Shown: positions 26,849 to 36,368 of the stretch, piece by piece
How positions within the stretch are numbered: position 1 is the stretch's first letter
Layout: each line of letters starts with the position of its first letter
From: Lachnospiraceae bacterium
Lineage (GTDB): Bacteria > Bacillota > Clostridia > Lachnospirales > Lachnospiraceae
DNA: 64,000 nucleotides
Assembly: GCA_024691305.1 (NCBI GenBank)
Contig: JAILNS010000015.1
Span: 288,519 to 352,518, forward strand
Direction: 5' to 3'
The notes under the pieces: generated by a model
What the model saw: the letters and a program-made list of their open reading frames with translations, nothing else
Database searches by the model: none
Told to the model about the DNA's origin: nothing
Made by a program: the position numbers and the translations under genes

Positions 26849-27910
26849 TTGAAAACTGTTGCACGTATAACCTTAAAAACGGGCGATATGCTCGGTGAGG
26901 ATGTCATATCTAACCACGGCGAAAAGCTTTATTCCAAGGGCACAAAACTCGATCCCAAAGCTCTGGACCGTCTTGCAAGACACAACATAATGGCAGTTAC
27001 CATTATGGAGGATATCGATTTTGCCGAAACTCATACGGAACGTGTAAAACTAAGTGAAGATTTCAAGAATTTCAAGCGCATTTACTACGAATGTGTTCCT
27101 CTTTTTCGTTCAATAATCGATGATATGGTCAATAAGCATATTTCTCCTCCTATGGACCAGCTTATGACTATATATGTCAAACTTGCTTCAAATGCCAAAA
27201 ATGGAGATAAATTACTCGAATATTTGAGGATCATTCCCCCGGATGTTGATAATATGCTATATGAACATCAGTTAAACTGCGGAATGATCGCCTCTGTTTT
27301 TGCCGCATGGCAGGGAATGAGCAAACAGAACATGTTTACCCTTATTCAGTGTGGTTTTCTTTATGATATCGGTAAATTATGTCTTCCCAGGGAACTTCTT
27401 TATAAACCTTCAAAACTCACCGATGAAGAATTTGCTCTCATGAAGACTCATACAGAGCTTGGATACAAACTCCTGACCGAGATAGGCCTGCCTGAAACTA
27501 TCACTCTTGCAGCACTTCAACACCATGAAAAGGGCGACGGTTCGGGATATCCCAATCATCTTTATATGAACGATATCGATACGTACGCTCAGTACTGTTC
27601 AATAATCGATGCTTATGAAGCCATGTCTGTACCAAAGACATACAGATATCCACTGAATACCTTTGAGATCATATCCAACTTTGAAAAAGAAGGAAACCTC
27701 AAATACAACCAGTTTAAATTAAACTCGATCCTGTATCATATTGCTGCTACTCAGCTTGGATTACATGCTAAATTAAATGACGGACGTGAAGGAGAAGTCC
27801 TACTTATAAACCAGACTCATGTTTCACGTCCCATAATCAAAGATATAAACGGTGAACTGATCGATCTCGTTTCTCTTCCGGACAGCATCTCGATCTATGC
27901 TCTTTATTGA
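26849..27910 (+). CDS. Degenerate HD-GYP domain protein
   Basis: The N-terminal ~90 residues (VARITLKTGDMLGEDVI, a DUF3391-like lead) are followed by an HD-GYP domain, whose active members hydrolyse cyclic di-GMP. Seen motifs: H140, LYDIGKL (171-177), HTELG with H201, HHEKGDGSGYP (225-235) and D254. The HD dyad reads YD (Y172, D173): the first metal-ligand His is missing, while the other ligands and the GYP triad remain. It may be a sensor or a weakened enzyme. The start is a TTG with GAAAGGA 7 nt upstream. Its stop overlaps that of the convergent PBP gene by 7 bp. Confidence 0.85.
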   Translation: MKTVARITLKTGDMLGEDVISNHGEKLYSKGTKLDPKALDRLARHNIMAVTIMEDIDFAETHTERVKLSEDFKNFKRIYYECVPLFRSIIDDMVNKHISPPMDQLMTIYVKLASNAKNGDKLLEYLRIIPPDVDNMLYEHQLNCGMIASVFAAWQGMSKQNMFTLIQCGFLYDIGKLCLPRELLYKPSKLTDEEFALMKTHTELGYKLLTEIGLPETITLAALQHHEKGDGSGYPNHLYMNDIDTYAQYCSIIDAYEAMSVPKTYRYPLNTFEIISNFEKEGNLKYNQFKLNSILYHIAATQLGLHAKLNDGREGEVLLINQTHVSRPIIKDINGELIDLVSLPDSISIYALY

Positions 27911-29445
27911 TCTGTTGCGGCATTTTCCTGCTGATCAGGCTCTTCCGAATTCACATTTTGTGCAAAATAACCGTCAAACATTCTTTTAGCGATGGGCACG
28001 GCATACTCGCCACCGCTTCCTGCTCCTTCAATTATGATCGTAACAGCTATCTGCGGATCCTCCGCAGGTGCAAATCCTGTAAACCAGGCATGTGAATCAT
28101 CTTTTGTTGCTGATGAATATTCTGCCGATCCTGTTTTACCGGCTGCGGTATAGCTTAGATCTTTAAGTCTTTTGGCCGTACCGTTTTGTACAACACCTAT
28201 CATCAGTTCAGTAAGTTTTGCACTTTCCTCCTCAGTGATAAGTCTTCCCTCTGACTGGGAAGTAAAAGTTTTGACATCCGATCCGGATTCAGAGACTACT
28301 TTGTCGACCAGATGCGGTCTCATCAGTTCTCCCCCATTGGCAATGGCACAGGTTATCATATTAAGATGTAATGGCGATATCGAATCCTGCCCCTGACCTA
28401 TACTGGCCTGCATCATATTATGAGAGTCAAGTTCGGGGCTTATGTTTGTGTGCGATACTGATGACGGCAGATCATATGGCAATTCTTCCTCAAACATCAG
28501 ATCCTTCAAAGTCTTACTAAACTTATCCTTATCGAGACCTATACCTATATTTGCAAAAGAAGAATTACAGCTTTTGGCAAAAGATGTCGGAAAATCAAGT
28601 CCGCCGTGAACCGATCCATGGTAACATCTTATTGTATTTCCGTCATAGGTAAAAGATCCTGTACAATTAAACCCATATCCGTCGTAACTGCCATTATTTT
28701 CACGAAGATATTCAAGTGTGGTGATTATCTTAAATGTGGATCCCGGAGGATAAAGCCCCTGCGTAACCCTGTTTAACAGGCTTGTATTTTCGGGATCATT
28801 TAACATCTCATTCCAGGTCTGATCTATCTGATTCGGATCAAAGTCAGGCTTTGAGACCATTGCAAGAATACGTCCCGTATCGACTTCGGTTATGATGACC
28901 GCCCCTTTATATACACCCAGGGAATCATAAGCTATCTGCTGAAGTGATGTGTCAAGGGTCGTATAGACGCTGTCAGCTGTAAGCATCTCAAGTTCTGCAT
29001 TTGCATGAGCGGCATTAACGATACCTGAATGATAGTTAAGCAGATAATAATTTGCTATGCTCTCAACACCCATTCTACCGTGAGTAGAATAGCCTATAGC
29101 ATGGGCAAACATATTGGCATACGGATATACCCGGGACTGTTCCTGAGTGCTTGCACCCTCCGAATAAGCCAGTATTTCCCCGTCTGATGAATATATCTTT
29201 CCCCTAAGGTATTCTTTGGACAACCTTTTGGCATATGAGTTATAACTGTTGTCAAACATTTCAATCTCATGAGTCATGGAATATCTGACCATAAAGATAC
29301 TCATGCAGATAAAAAGCAAACATACCACAGCCGACGAGAATATGATCGCATGATTTGAATTCTTCTTGTGTTTTTGGGCATTGGAAGTATTCTTATCAGT
29401 ATTCGGTTTAGAAAAAATCTCATTCTTATTCTTGTTCTTATTCAT
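27904..29445 (-). CDS. Class B penicillin-binding protein (FtsI/PbpA type transpeptidase)
   Basis: The 513-aa protein has a positively charged, Asn/Lys-rich N-terminal tail, one membrane anchor (about 33-54), a short pedestal and a transpeptidase domain with STFK near 236, SCN near 293 and KTGS near 435. It is paired with the SEDS polymerase encoded 6 nt upstream, so the two probably act as a polymerase-cross-linking unit at division or sporulation septa. No clear ribosome site precedes the start; translation may be coupled to the upstream gene. Its stop codon overlaps that of the HD-GYP gene. Confidence 0.93.
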   Translation of the reverse strand: MNKNKNKNEIFSKPNTDKNTSNAQKHKKNSNHAIIFSSAVVCLLFICMSIFMVRYSMTHEIEMFDNSYNSYAKRLSKEYLRGKIYSSDGEILAYSEGASTQEQSRVYPYANMFAHAIGYSTHGRMGVESIANYYLLNYHSGIVNAAHANAELEMLTADSVYTTLDTSLQQIAYDSLGVYKGAVIITEVDTGRILAMVSKPDFDPNQIDQTWNEMLNDPENTSLLNRVTQGLYPPGSTFKIITTLEYLRENNGSYDGYGFNCTGSFTYDGNTIRCYHGSVHGGLDFPTSFAKSCNSSFANIGIGLDKDKFSKTLKDLMFEEELPYDLPSSVSHTNISPELDSHNMMQASIGQGQDSISPLHLNMITCAIANGGELMRPHLVDKVVSESGSDVKTFTSQSEGRLITEEESAKLTELMIGVVQNGTAKRLKDLSYTAAGKTGSAEYSSATKDDSHAWFTGFAPAEDPQIAVTIIIEGAGSGGEYAVPIAKRMFDGYFAQNVNSEEPDQQENAATDQ

Positions 29446-29451
29446 ATCAGT

Positions 29452-30801
29452 TCATGAAGCAGCTTGCTGTTTCTCATAAAATGCTCTCTCATCTCCTGCT
29501 ACAAGTGTTACTCCGCATAGCACTTCAAACAGTAATATACTGGTCAGAACGGAGCTTCCTCCGTAACTTATAAAAGGAAGTGTTACACCCGTAAGCGGGA
29601 TAAATTTAACTCCTCCTCCAACGGTAAGAAAAACCTGAAAAATATATGCACTTCCAAGACCTGCGGCCAAAAGTCTGTAAAACATCGAATTCAGTCCTGC
29701 AGCGACCTGCATGCTCCTTAAAAAACAGATAACACATATTGTAAGTACGGAGATTCCTGTTACAAATCCCATTTCTTCGACGATTGCGGAAAAAACAAAG
29801 TCATCTTCGACAAACGGAATTGTCCCGGGATTGCCTTTATTAAGTCCGAGTCCCCAAAAAGAGCCTGAACTCAATGCAAAAAGCGACTGGGTTATCTGGT
29901 ACCCCGTATCATCGATCGTGGTCCAGGGATCTATCCAGGCCTGAATACGTTCCTGAACATGTGTAAAAAGATTATATGCCAGCATACCGCTGACAGCTGC
30001 GCCTAAGGCTCCGATACCTACATATACAAAATTACCTGTAGCTATATATACCATTATCACATATACAACCGCATATATAAGCGCACTTCCGAGATCTCTG
30101 CTTAAAACCAGTATAAGTACATGAACAAGTGCGATAGATGCTGTCACCAGAACCTCTGTCATCCCCCTTGCTCTTACAAACCCAGATGCCACAAAAAATA
30201 CAAAAACTATCTTAATAAGTTCGGAAGGCTGAAAGGTAATTCCACCCAAAGTATATGAAATATTTGCTCCATAGGTAACTGTCCCGGCGATAAGGACCGC
30301 CCCGAGTGCAGCAATACCGATGGATGCATAAATCCATTTAAATGTGTACAGAAATTTAAAACGCCGGATTACAAAAGGAACGCCCATGGTTATTATCATG
30401 GAAGCCGTCACGATAAAGAACTGCTTAAGAGCCTTATTATAATTAAGTCTGGTAAGTATTACAAAACCGACCGTCATAAGCATGCACATATTATTGGTCA
30501 TAAGTTTATCCGACAATGGATAAAGTATCTTGGCTATAAGTATTATACCTATCATCAGAAGTTCGGTAGCTGCATAGAATCCCATAAGTTTCATGTTGTC
30601 GGATTTAAAACACAGGCATAAAAAAGATGAAAAATGGAACAAAAACATAAGAAAATTCTGAAAGATATAAATACCGTCGTTGGAATAGTACTCATCATCC
30701 CTGAAGAGCACTATTATTCCTGTAAATGCATATAATGCAATAAATATGCCAAGAAAGTACCTTGATAATTCTGTTATAAAGATTTCAAGATAAGCTATCA
30801 T
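29452..30801 (-). CDS. SEDS peptidoglycan polymerase (FtsW/RodA/SpoVE family)
   Basis: The protein has about twelve hydrophobic helices, more than RodA, with family motifs YTLGGITFQPSELIKI, the conserved Asp region PFVEDDFVFSAIVEEMGF and TLPFISYGGSS at the end. I choose the ATG at 30801 (449 aa) because GGAG sits 8 nt before it; a GTG at 30840 would overlap the U32 gene and has no ribosome site. It is followed after 6 nt by a class B PBP gene. The extra N-terminal helices resemble the FtsW-like proteins of Clostridia paired with PbpA. Division versus sporulation cannot be decided from sequence. Confidence 0.92.
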   Translation of the reverse strand: MIAYLEIFITELSRYFLGIFIALYAFTGIIVLFRDDEYYSNDGIYIFQNFLMFLFHFSSFLCLCFKSDNMKLMGFYAATELLMIGIILIAKILYPLSDKLMTNNMCMLMTVGFVILTRLNYNKALKQFFIVTASMIITMGVPFVIRRFKFLYTFKWIYASIGIAALGAVLIAGTVTYGANISYTLGGITFQPSELIKIVFVFFVASGFVRARGMTEVLVTASIALVHVLILVLSRDLGSALIYAVVYVIMVYIATGNFVYVGIGALGAAVSGMLAYNLFTHVQERIQAWIDPWTTIDDTGYQITQSLFALSSGSFWGLGLNKGNPGTIPFVEDDFVFSAIVEEMGFVTGISVLTICVICFLRSMQVAAGLNSMFYRLLAAGLGSAYIFQVFLTVGGGVKFIPLTGVTLPFISYGGSSVLTSILLFEVLCGVTLVAGDERAFYEKQQAAS

Positions 30802-30826
30802 CAAATAAACTCCGCTGTATGCAAGA

Positions 30827-33133
30827 TCATAAAGCCCCACGTTTCATATGTCCGGTGGTAGTCTTTAAATTTCGCATTTCATGATCATAATTTGCGGATC
30901 CGTATGTAAATGCTCTTATAACAAGTGCAGCCTCTTCATAATCTTCCACTGTAAGATTAATTCTGTAAGAGTCTGCGGAAATACATCTTATATCATTCAT
31001 CATACCATATAAACTGAGTGGTCTTTCGTTATATATGATGTTAGAACATACAGCACAATCCGAAACGACAGGGAATTCGGCTCCTTTACGGTCTTTTAAC
31101 AAAACCCGGCGTTCGCTTAAGTTCTTATGATCACAGGCATCATATGTTTTTTTGATACAGCCGGCCGTGATCATCATAGGAATATATCCGTATACAACCA
31201 AATATTTACCGATGTCTTCAAAGATATCCGCATTATCGGAAAGTTCACAAAGATCCTTTCTGTTCATTTCATAAGGATATGTGATCCCGGAAATACCGGT
31301 ATTATGCAAAAAACTGAAGGCTGCCGGATTATGTACATACAAATGCGTATCGGTAATTATCCGGTACTCCGGCAATTTATCAGCCGCAAAGCCAAGTTCA
31401 TCCAGATTATGGACAAGTACGCCTGATACATAATCATTGTTTTTTACAAACCCGATCAGACTATCGTACAACGGATCAGCGTTCTTATCATTTCCGTTGC
31501 CCCTTACTATCTTACTTCTGAATACAAAAGGAAAAGATAAATACACCGCTATATTTAATGTTTTAACCCTGTTAAGCAGTTCATCGTAACCATTTATAAG
31601 AGTATGATCAAGAATAAGGGCATTGATCATATTACCCGGTCCATTTTCATACTCTTTTTCATAAATATCCAAAAAGGCCTCAAGTTGAGGCTTACTGCTG
31701 ACAAGGACTTCAAACTTCCTTTCATCATAAGGAGATTTATTTAAAAATTTGTCTTTTTTGAGTATCAGTTCAAAATAAGCCTTAAGTTCTGCAATATCAT
31801 CTCTTTTACTAAAAAATCCTTTGGATGCGATGATCTCATCCTCTAAACGGGATAATACATCTCGTCTTAACGAATTGATCTCACCCACGCTCATGAAAGT
31901 GTTTTTGCCAAGGTCTATGGTAAGGTCATTTACAGATACACAGGTTTGACCGGTTTTGGTCAGTTTTTCACCAAGTACTTTTTCTTCAAGCGGTGCTTTT
32001 TTTGCTTCTGATACAATATTTCCCTCTTCGGATACATATATATCTTCGTACCCAGCCGTCAAAACAGCATTTTGCCCTTCATGAAAATACGCATACATAT
32101 TAACCGGTATCTTTTCACACTCATGAACATATTTCTCATGTATCTGATCTTCATAAACTGGATCATTACCGTTATATCCGGGTGAATCGAGAGTAATAAG
32201 TTCTTTTCCTTTATAACCTTCATAATATCCACGGGATATTCCGGTTCTTATATATAACGAAAGCAAATGTTCACGGTCTTCTTTACTGACTTTATAGGAG
32301 GCATTTTTATCTGATAAGTACTTATCGATATATTTTCTGTAAAGGGAAGTTACTCCCGCAACATATTCGGGTGATTTCATCCTTCCCTCTATCTTAAAGG
32401 AATCAATACCCGCATCTATAAGCATGGGAAGGATATCAAGAGTACACATGTCCTTCATACTCAAAGGATATTCTTCCTGATTTGTATATTGATCTTTATA
32501 CTTATTATCAGTACTGTTTATAATTCCTTTAACATTAAAAGGAAGCCTGCATGTTCCGGCGCACTTACCCCTGTTACCGCTTCTTTGGCCGATCATGGAA
32601 CTCATCAGGCATAAACCGGAATATGAATAACACATAGCTCCATGAATGAAGCATTCCACTTCAAGCCCCGAACTGTCCTTGATATTTTTGACTTCTTCGA
32701 TCGTCAGTTCTCTTGCGGGAACAATTCTGCTAAATCCATGCTCCTTCATGAGTTTTGCACCATAACTGTTCATAATGCTCATCTGGGTGGATGCATGTAA
32801 CTCAAGATCAGGAAAACATATCTTTAACATATCCGCCAAGCCCAGATCCTGGACTATGATACCGTCCAAACCGGATTCGTATAACGGCCTCACTGTTTTG
32901 TAAGCATCTTCGAATTCAGAAGATTTAATAAGTGTATTAAGAGCAAGATAGACCTTTACACCGTGCATATGTGCAACACGCAGTGCATGTATAAAATCTT
33001 CTCTGTTTATGTTTCCCGCAAATGCCCTGGCCGAAAAGTTATCGGTTCCTGCATATACGGCATCCGCTCCGGCGTTTATCGCAGCATATAAGCACTCAAT
33101 ATTACCGGCCGGTGATAGTAATTCATGTTTCAT
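30827..33133 (-). CDS. U32 family peptidase-like protein with DUF3656 (RlhA/YdcP type)
   Basis: The N-terminal TIM-barrel-like U32 domain (about 1-300) has LLSPAGNIECLYAAINAGAD, the signature EVECFIHGAMCYSYSGLCLMSS region cysteines and RGKCAGTCRLPF. A long C-terminal part (about 300-768) fits DUF3656 plus a second domain with further cysteines (CDH, CAVC). E. coli RlhA of this family is needed for hydroxylation of 23S rRNA C2501, so RNA modification is more likely than proteolysis; this is inferred. Start at 33133 has AAGGA directly after the T-run of a hairpin (33143-33168). It leads into the SEDS gene. Confidence 0.88.
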   Translation of the reverse strand: MKHELLSPAGNIECLYAAINAGADAVYAGTDNFSARAFAGNINREDFIHALRVAHMHGVKVYLALNTLIKSSEFEDAYKTVRPLYESGLDGIIVQDLGLADMLKICFPDLELHASTQMSIMNSYGAKLMKEHGFSRIVPARELTIEEVKNIKDSSGLEVECFIHGAMCYSYSGLCLMSSMIGQRSGNRGKCAGTCRLPFNVKGIINSTDNKYKDQYTNQEEYPLSMKDMCTLDILPMLIDAGIDSFKIEGRMKSPEYVAGVTSLYRKYIDKYLSDKNASYKVSKEDREHLLSLYIRTGISRGYYEGYKGKELITLDSPGYNGNDPVYEDQIHEKYVHECEKIPVNMYAYFHEGQNAVLTAGYEDIYVSEEGNIVSEAKKAPLEEKVLGEKLTKTGQTCVSVNDLTIDLGKNTFMSVGEINSLRRDVLSRLEDEIIASKGFFSKRDDIAELKAYFELILKKDKFLNKSPYDERKFEVLVSSKPQLEAFLDIYEKEYENGPGNMINALILDHTLINGYDELLNRVKTLNIAVYLSFPFVFRSKIVRGNGNDKNADPLYDSLIGFVKNNDYVSGVLVHNLDELGFAADKLPEYRIITDTHLYVHNPAAFSFLHNTGISGITYPYEMNRKDLCELSDNADIFEDIGKYLVVYGYIPMMITAGCIKKTYDACDHKNLSERRVLLKDRKGAEFPVVSDCAVCSNIIYNERPLSLYGMMNDIRCISADSYRINLTVEDYEEAALVIRAFTYGSANYDHEMRNLKTTTGHMKRGAL

Positions 33134-33142
33134 ATTATCCTT

Positions 33143-33168
33143 AAAAAAGGCTGCCTGTAGGCAGCCTT
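33143..33168 (-). terminator. Hairpin plus T-run between zapA and the U32 gene
   Basis: AAGGCTGCC (33147-33155) and GGCAGCCTT (33160-33168) pair over 9 bp with the loop TGTA. On the minus strand six T follow (33148-33143), then the AAGGA ribosome site of the U32 gene. It is a full intrinsic terminator placed inside a 53-bp gap in a run of same-strand genes. Confidence 0.82.
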
Positions 33169-33186
33169 AAAAACTATAAACAATGA

Positions 33187-33531
33187 TCATCCCTGAGTTT
33201 TTTTCAAATTGCGTTCCGTGTTCTCCAATTTGATCTGAGTTGCGATAAGTTCATGTTTGATATCATACAATTCCTTATCACGGTTCGCAATATCTTCTTC
33301 AAGCAGCTCGATCTGTTTTCTGGCCTTAAAATAATCATCGGCAATATTTAACTGGACAAGGACTGACTGAGTATCGATCGGAAGTCTCTTAAAGTCCTCA
33401 TCACTTGTATATTCCGACAATTTATTATTAAGATAAGAGGCAACCTTCTGAAGATATTCTTCACTCTCATATCCGCTCAGAGTAAAAACCTTACCGCCTA
33501 TGATAACCTCAGTATCTGTTTTAACAGCCAT
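33187..33531 (-). CDS. zapA: Cell division protein ZapA
   Basis: ZapA is a small FtsZ-ring stabiliser. The 114-aa protein has the N-terminal fold typical of the family (VIIGGKVFTLSGYESEEYLQ) followed by a C-terminal coiled coil (about 60-110). A GGGAGG ribosome site lies 5 nt before the start. It follows ruvB by 45 nt and is followed by a hairpin, so it ends that transcript at least in part. Confidence 0.9.
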   Translation of the reverse strand: MAVKTDTEVIIGGKVFTLSGYESEEYLQKVASYLNNKLSEYTSDEDFKRLPIDTQSVLVQLNIADDYFKARKQIELLEEDIANRDKELYDIKHELIATQIKLENTERNLKKTQG

Positions 33532-33551
33532 ACTAACCTCCCGGAATCTTA

Positions 33552-33580
33552 CATATATGTAAAAAGTATATTATCATCAA
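33552..33580 (-). promoter_or_regulatory. Candidate zapA promoter
   Basis: On the minus strand TTGATG (33580-33575), a 17-nt spacer and TATATG (33557-33552). The start site would fall near 33545, leaving a leader just long enough for the GGGAGG site. The -35 overlaps the ruvB stop. Four of six bases match in each hexamer, so this is tentative. Confidence 0.35.
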
Positions 33581-34635
33581 TCCGGAAATTCAAGACCTAA
33601 ATGTCTGTATGCATGCTCGGTACAAACTCTTCCGCGCGGTGTTCTGTTTATAAATCCCTGCATTATAAGATACGGTTCTATCACATCTTCCAATGTGCCG
33701 GGATCCTCTCCTAATGCAGCAGACAGTGTATCAAGTCCAACAGGCCCACCTGAAAACTTATTGATTATGGTATTTAGCATATTCCTGTCTACACGGTCAA
33801 GGCCCAGTGCATCTACGTCTAAAAGATCCAGGCTTGTACGGGCCACGGTTCCCGTTATATTACCGTCATATCTGACCTGGGCAAAATCACGTACCCTTTT
33901 AAGCATACGATTTGCAAGTCTGGGCGTTCCCCGGCTTCTTCTCGCGATCTCAGCCTCTCCTTCATCATCGATCGACACATCCAGTATATGTGCAGAATTA
34001 TGGATTATGGTCTTTAGTTCATCAACTGTATAATATTCCAGTCGCTGGATCATTCCGAAGCGGTCCCTTAACGGAGCGGTAAGAAGTCCAGCGCGGGTGG
34101 TTGCACCTATCAATGTGAATTTAGGTAACGGGATGCGCCTGCTTATTACGGTTTCGCCCTTGGAATATATGACATCCACCGCATAGTCTTCCATGGCAGA
34201 ATACATTGTCTCTTCTACCTGTCTGTTCAGACGATGGATCTCATCGATAAACAGTACATCTCCCTTTTGAAGTTTTGAAAGGATGGCTACAATATCACCC
34301 GGAGATTCTATGGCTGGGCCGGATGTGATGACGCATTTGGATCCCATCTCGTTTGCTATTATTCCGGCAAGAGTAGTTTTACCAAGTCCTGGAGGTCCGT
34401 AAAAAAGACAATGATCAAGCGCTTCACCTCTCATCTTCGCTGCTTCTATAAAAACCTTAAGGTTTTCCTTGGTCTTGGTCTGTCCGACATAATGATCAAA
34501 GGTTTTTGGTCTTAAAATATTCTCAATACTGACATCCTCCCCCGTCCTGTCGGTGGAGATAGTCATATTGGTCCTTCCGTCATTTGAGGGCTTACTGTTT
34601 TTATTATCATATGTATCTGTCTGAATTGTTCTCAT
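33577..34635 (-). CDS. ruvB: Holliday junction branch migration helicase RuvB
   Basis: RuvB is the hexameric AAA+ motor that drives branch migration with RuvA. The 352-aa protein has Walker [12 protein letters not shown], Walker [12 protein letters not shown], sensor 1 [20 protein letters not shown] and the C-terminal winged helix (RTPRGRV). The ATG at 34635 is chosen because AGAGG precedes it; the frame continues upstream into ruvA. There is 28 nt between the ruvA stop and this start. No ruvC is present in the window; many Firmicutes use RecU instead. Confidence 0.96.
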   Translation of the reverse strand: MRTIQTDTYDNKNSKPSNDGRTNMTISTDRTGEDVSIENILRPKTFDHYVGQTKTKENLKVFIEAAKMRGEALDHCLFYGPPGLGKTTLAGIIANEMGSKCVITSGPAIESPGDIVAILSKLQKGDVLFIDEIHRLNRQVEETMYSAMEDYAVDVIYSKGETVISRRIPLPKFTLIGATTRAGLLTAPLRDRFGMIQRLEYYTVDELKTIIHNSAHILDVSIDDEGEAEIARRSRGTPRLANRMLKRVRDFAQVRYDGNITGTVARTSLDLLDVDALGLDRVDRNMLNTIINKFSGGPVGLDTLSAALGEDPGTLEDVIEPYLIMQGFINRTPRGRVCTEHAYRHLGLEFPD

Positions 34636-34663
34636 ATAAACCTCTGTTAAAATCCATATATGA

Positions 34664-35281
34664 TCATCTGATAAGCTTAAGAGCTGCATTTAGCATCTCA
34701 TCAACATCCATATCATCAGTAATATCAGCACCAAGAACCGCACGTTTGGCTTCATTTTCGGAAAAGCCAAGCGCAACGAGCACATCGACGGTTTCCGATC
34801 TGTTACCGTCCAGAAGGTCCTTATCATTAAGATCTACCGCCTTCAATCCGGTTCCCTGTGCGGAATTTAGTATCACATCCGAGTCATACTTGTTCTTAAG
34901 ATCAACAATGATCCTCTCAGCCGATTTCTTTCCAAGCCCCTGTGCCTTTGATAAAGTCTTGACATCTCCGGTAACTATGGCTACACGAATACTGTTTGCA
35001 TCCATATACGAAAGCAGACTCAGCGCAGCCTTTGGTCCTATACCGCTTACGGTTATAAGCTGCGAAAACATATTGAGATCATCTTTTGAAAGAAAACCTA
35101 TAAGTTCTATCGCATTTTCCCTGATTGAAGTATATGTATAGAGTTTAACCTCCGCCCCGATATCCGGAAGCAGGTCAAAAACCGAAGCCGGAATGGAAAT
35201 ATTGTATCCGATATTGTTAACCTCCAGAACACAACTGTCTATATCAGCCTCTGCCAGAGTGCCTATCATATAAGCGTACAT
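34664..35281 (-). CDS. ruvA: Holliday junction DNA-binding protein RuvA
   Basis: RuvA tetramers hold the four-way junction for RuvB. The 205-aa protein has an N-terminal OB fold ([13 protein letters not shown]), two helix-hairpin-helix motifs ([13 protein letters not shown] and [13 protein letters not shown]) and the C-terminal domain III that contacts RuvB ([18 protein letters not shown]). The start has AGGAG 6 nt upstream. It is 14 nt after the Gx transporter gene. Confidence 0.96.
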   Translation of the reverse strand: MYAYMIGTLAEADIDSCVLEVNNIGYNISIPASVFDLLPDIGAEVKLYTYTSIRENAIELIGFLSKDDLNMFSQLITVSGIGPKAALSLLSYMDANSIRVAIVTGDVKTLSKAQGLGKKSAERIIVDLKNKYDSDVILNSAQGTGLKAVDLNDKDLLDGNRSETVDVLVALGFSENEAKRAVLGADITDDMDVDEMLNAALKLIR

Positions 35282-35295
35282 ATGTATCTCCTGAT

Positions 35296-35841
35296 CTAAT
35301 CTTTATTTTCGGAATCCAAACTTAAATTTTTAAGTTCAGACGATCTGTTTATAGCCGGTAAAACCAGAGTTGCAATAAATCCAAGCAGAGCACCGGTCAA
35401 AGCTCCTGAAATGATAAGAGGAGCAATATAATAGATCATACTGAATGTATCAAGTGCAAACATTGCAACGATAAGCTGACCTGTATTATGCGCCACACCG
35501 CCACCTAAGCTAACTCCAATCGGAGAAAATCGGTCGGTCCTAAAAAGAAAGGCCATTATCATATAACTAAGGATAGCTCCAGCAAGCGAATACATCATCA
35601 TAGACATATTGCCGAACATAAACCCCGCAAGGATCACACGAATAATATCAACGATTAATGCTTCTTTGTATCCACAGACATAAAGAAGTATCAGGACACA
35701 AAGGTTAGCCAATCCCAATTTGATGCCCGGAATGCCAAAATTAAACGGAATAAGAGATTCAACATAGCTTAATATAAGCGATAATGCAAGGCACAATCCC
35801 ATATATGCGATATTTAAGGTTCTCTTATCCTGTCTTACCAT
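35296..35841 (-). CDS. Gx transporter family membrane protein
   Basis: The 181-aa protein is highly hydrophobic, with about five or six membrane helices and the GVSLGGGVAHNTGQL motif with repeated glycines typical of the Gx transporter family, once annotated as heptaprenyl diphosphate synthase component I. The substrate is not known. It overlaps the NusG-II gene upstream by 7 bp; this pair is commonly found together in Clostridia, so a joint role at the membrane is likely. Confidence 0.85.
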   Translation of the reverse strand: MVRQDKRTLNIAYMGLCLALSLILSYVESLIPFNFGIPGIKLGLANLCVLILLYVCGYKEALIVDIIRVILAGFMFGNMSMMMYSLAGAILSYMIMAFLFRTDRFSPIGVSLGGGVAHNTGQLIVAMFALDTFSMIYYIAPLIISGALTGALLGFIATLVLPAINRSSELKNLSLDSENKD

Positions 35842-36368
35842 GTTACAGCATCCAATCCGTCATCATTGTAGGTGTCATGATCGCCGTTCATATTTTCTCC
35901 GGAAACAACGGTTATTATGATCCTGTGAGGGAGACAGACAACTGATTGCCCTGTCTTAAAAGCCGGTCCGGTATTTACACATATTTGGTCGGGACATGTG
36001 GCATATATCATATCGGCACTGCCATCGCTTATACGAAGAATGTTACATACATTCTCACCACCGGCTTCTTCATATTCTTCATCAGAATAAAAACATGCTG
36101 TGATATCGCCGTATTCATCTTCATAAAACACAAAATATCCGTCATCGTCAAGAGAATGCCTGTATTCGACACCCGTACCGCCGGATTTTCCGTTTTGGTC
36201 CATAATATTGATCGATATATATGCACCTTTTCCAACAAAAATACGCAAAATGATCAGGACCGAAACGGAAACCATTAATAAAGCCGCAAGCAAAATAAGA
36301 TCATTTGCATACCTGCGGCGTTTATTAATACTATGTTGTATTATATCATTATCGAACATATGTTTCAA
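35835..36368 (-). CDS. NusG domain II-containing membrane-anchored protein
   Basis: A single N-terminal membrane helix (about residues 21-45) is followed by an extracytoplasmic NusG domain II-like beta domain ending in the diagnostic CPDQICVNTGPAF and VVCLPHRIIITV, with conserved cysteines. Despite the name it is not a transcription factor. The annotated start is a TTG overlapping the upstream gene; an ATG three codons later (36359) is equally possible as neither has a clear ribosome site. It is coupled to the Gx transporter gene. Confidence 0.83.
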   Translation of the reverse strand: MKHMFDNDIIQHSINKRRRYANDLILLAALLMVSVSVLIILRIFVGKGAYISINIMDQNGKSGGTGVEYRHSLDDDGYFVFYEDEYGDITACFYSDEEYEEAGGENVCNILRISDGSADMIYATCPDQICVNTGPAFKTGQSVVCLPHRIIITVVSGENMNGDHDTYNDDGLDAVTW

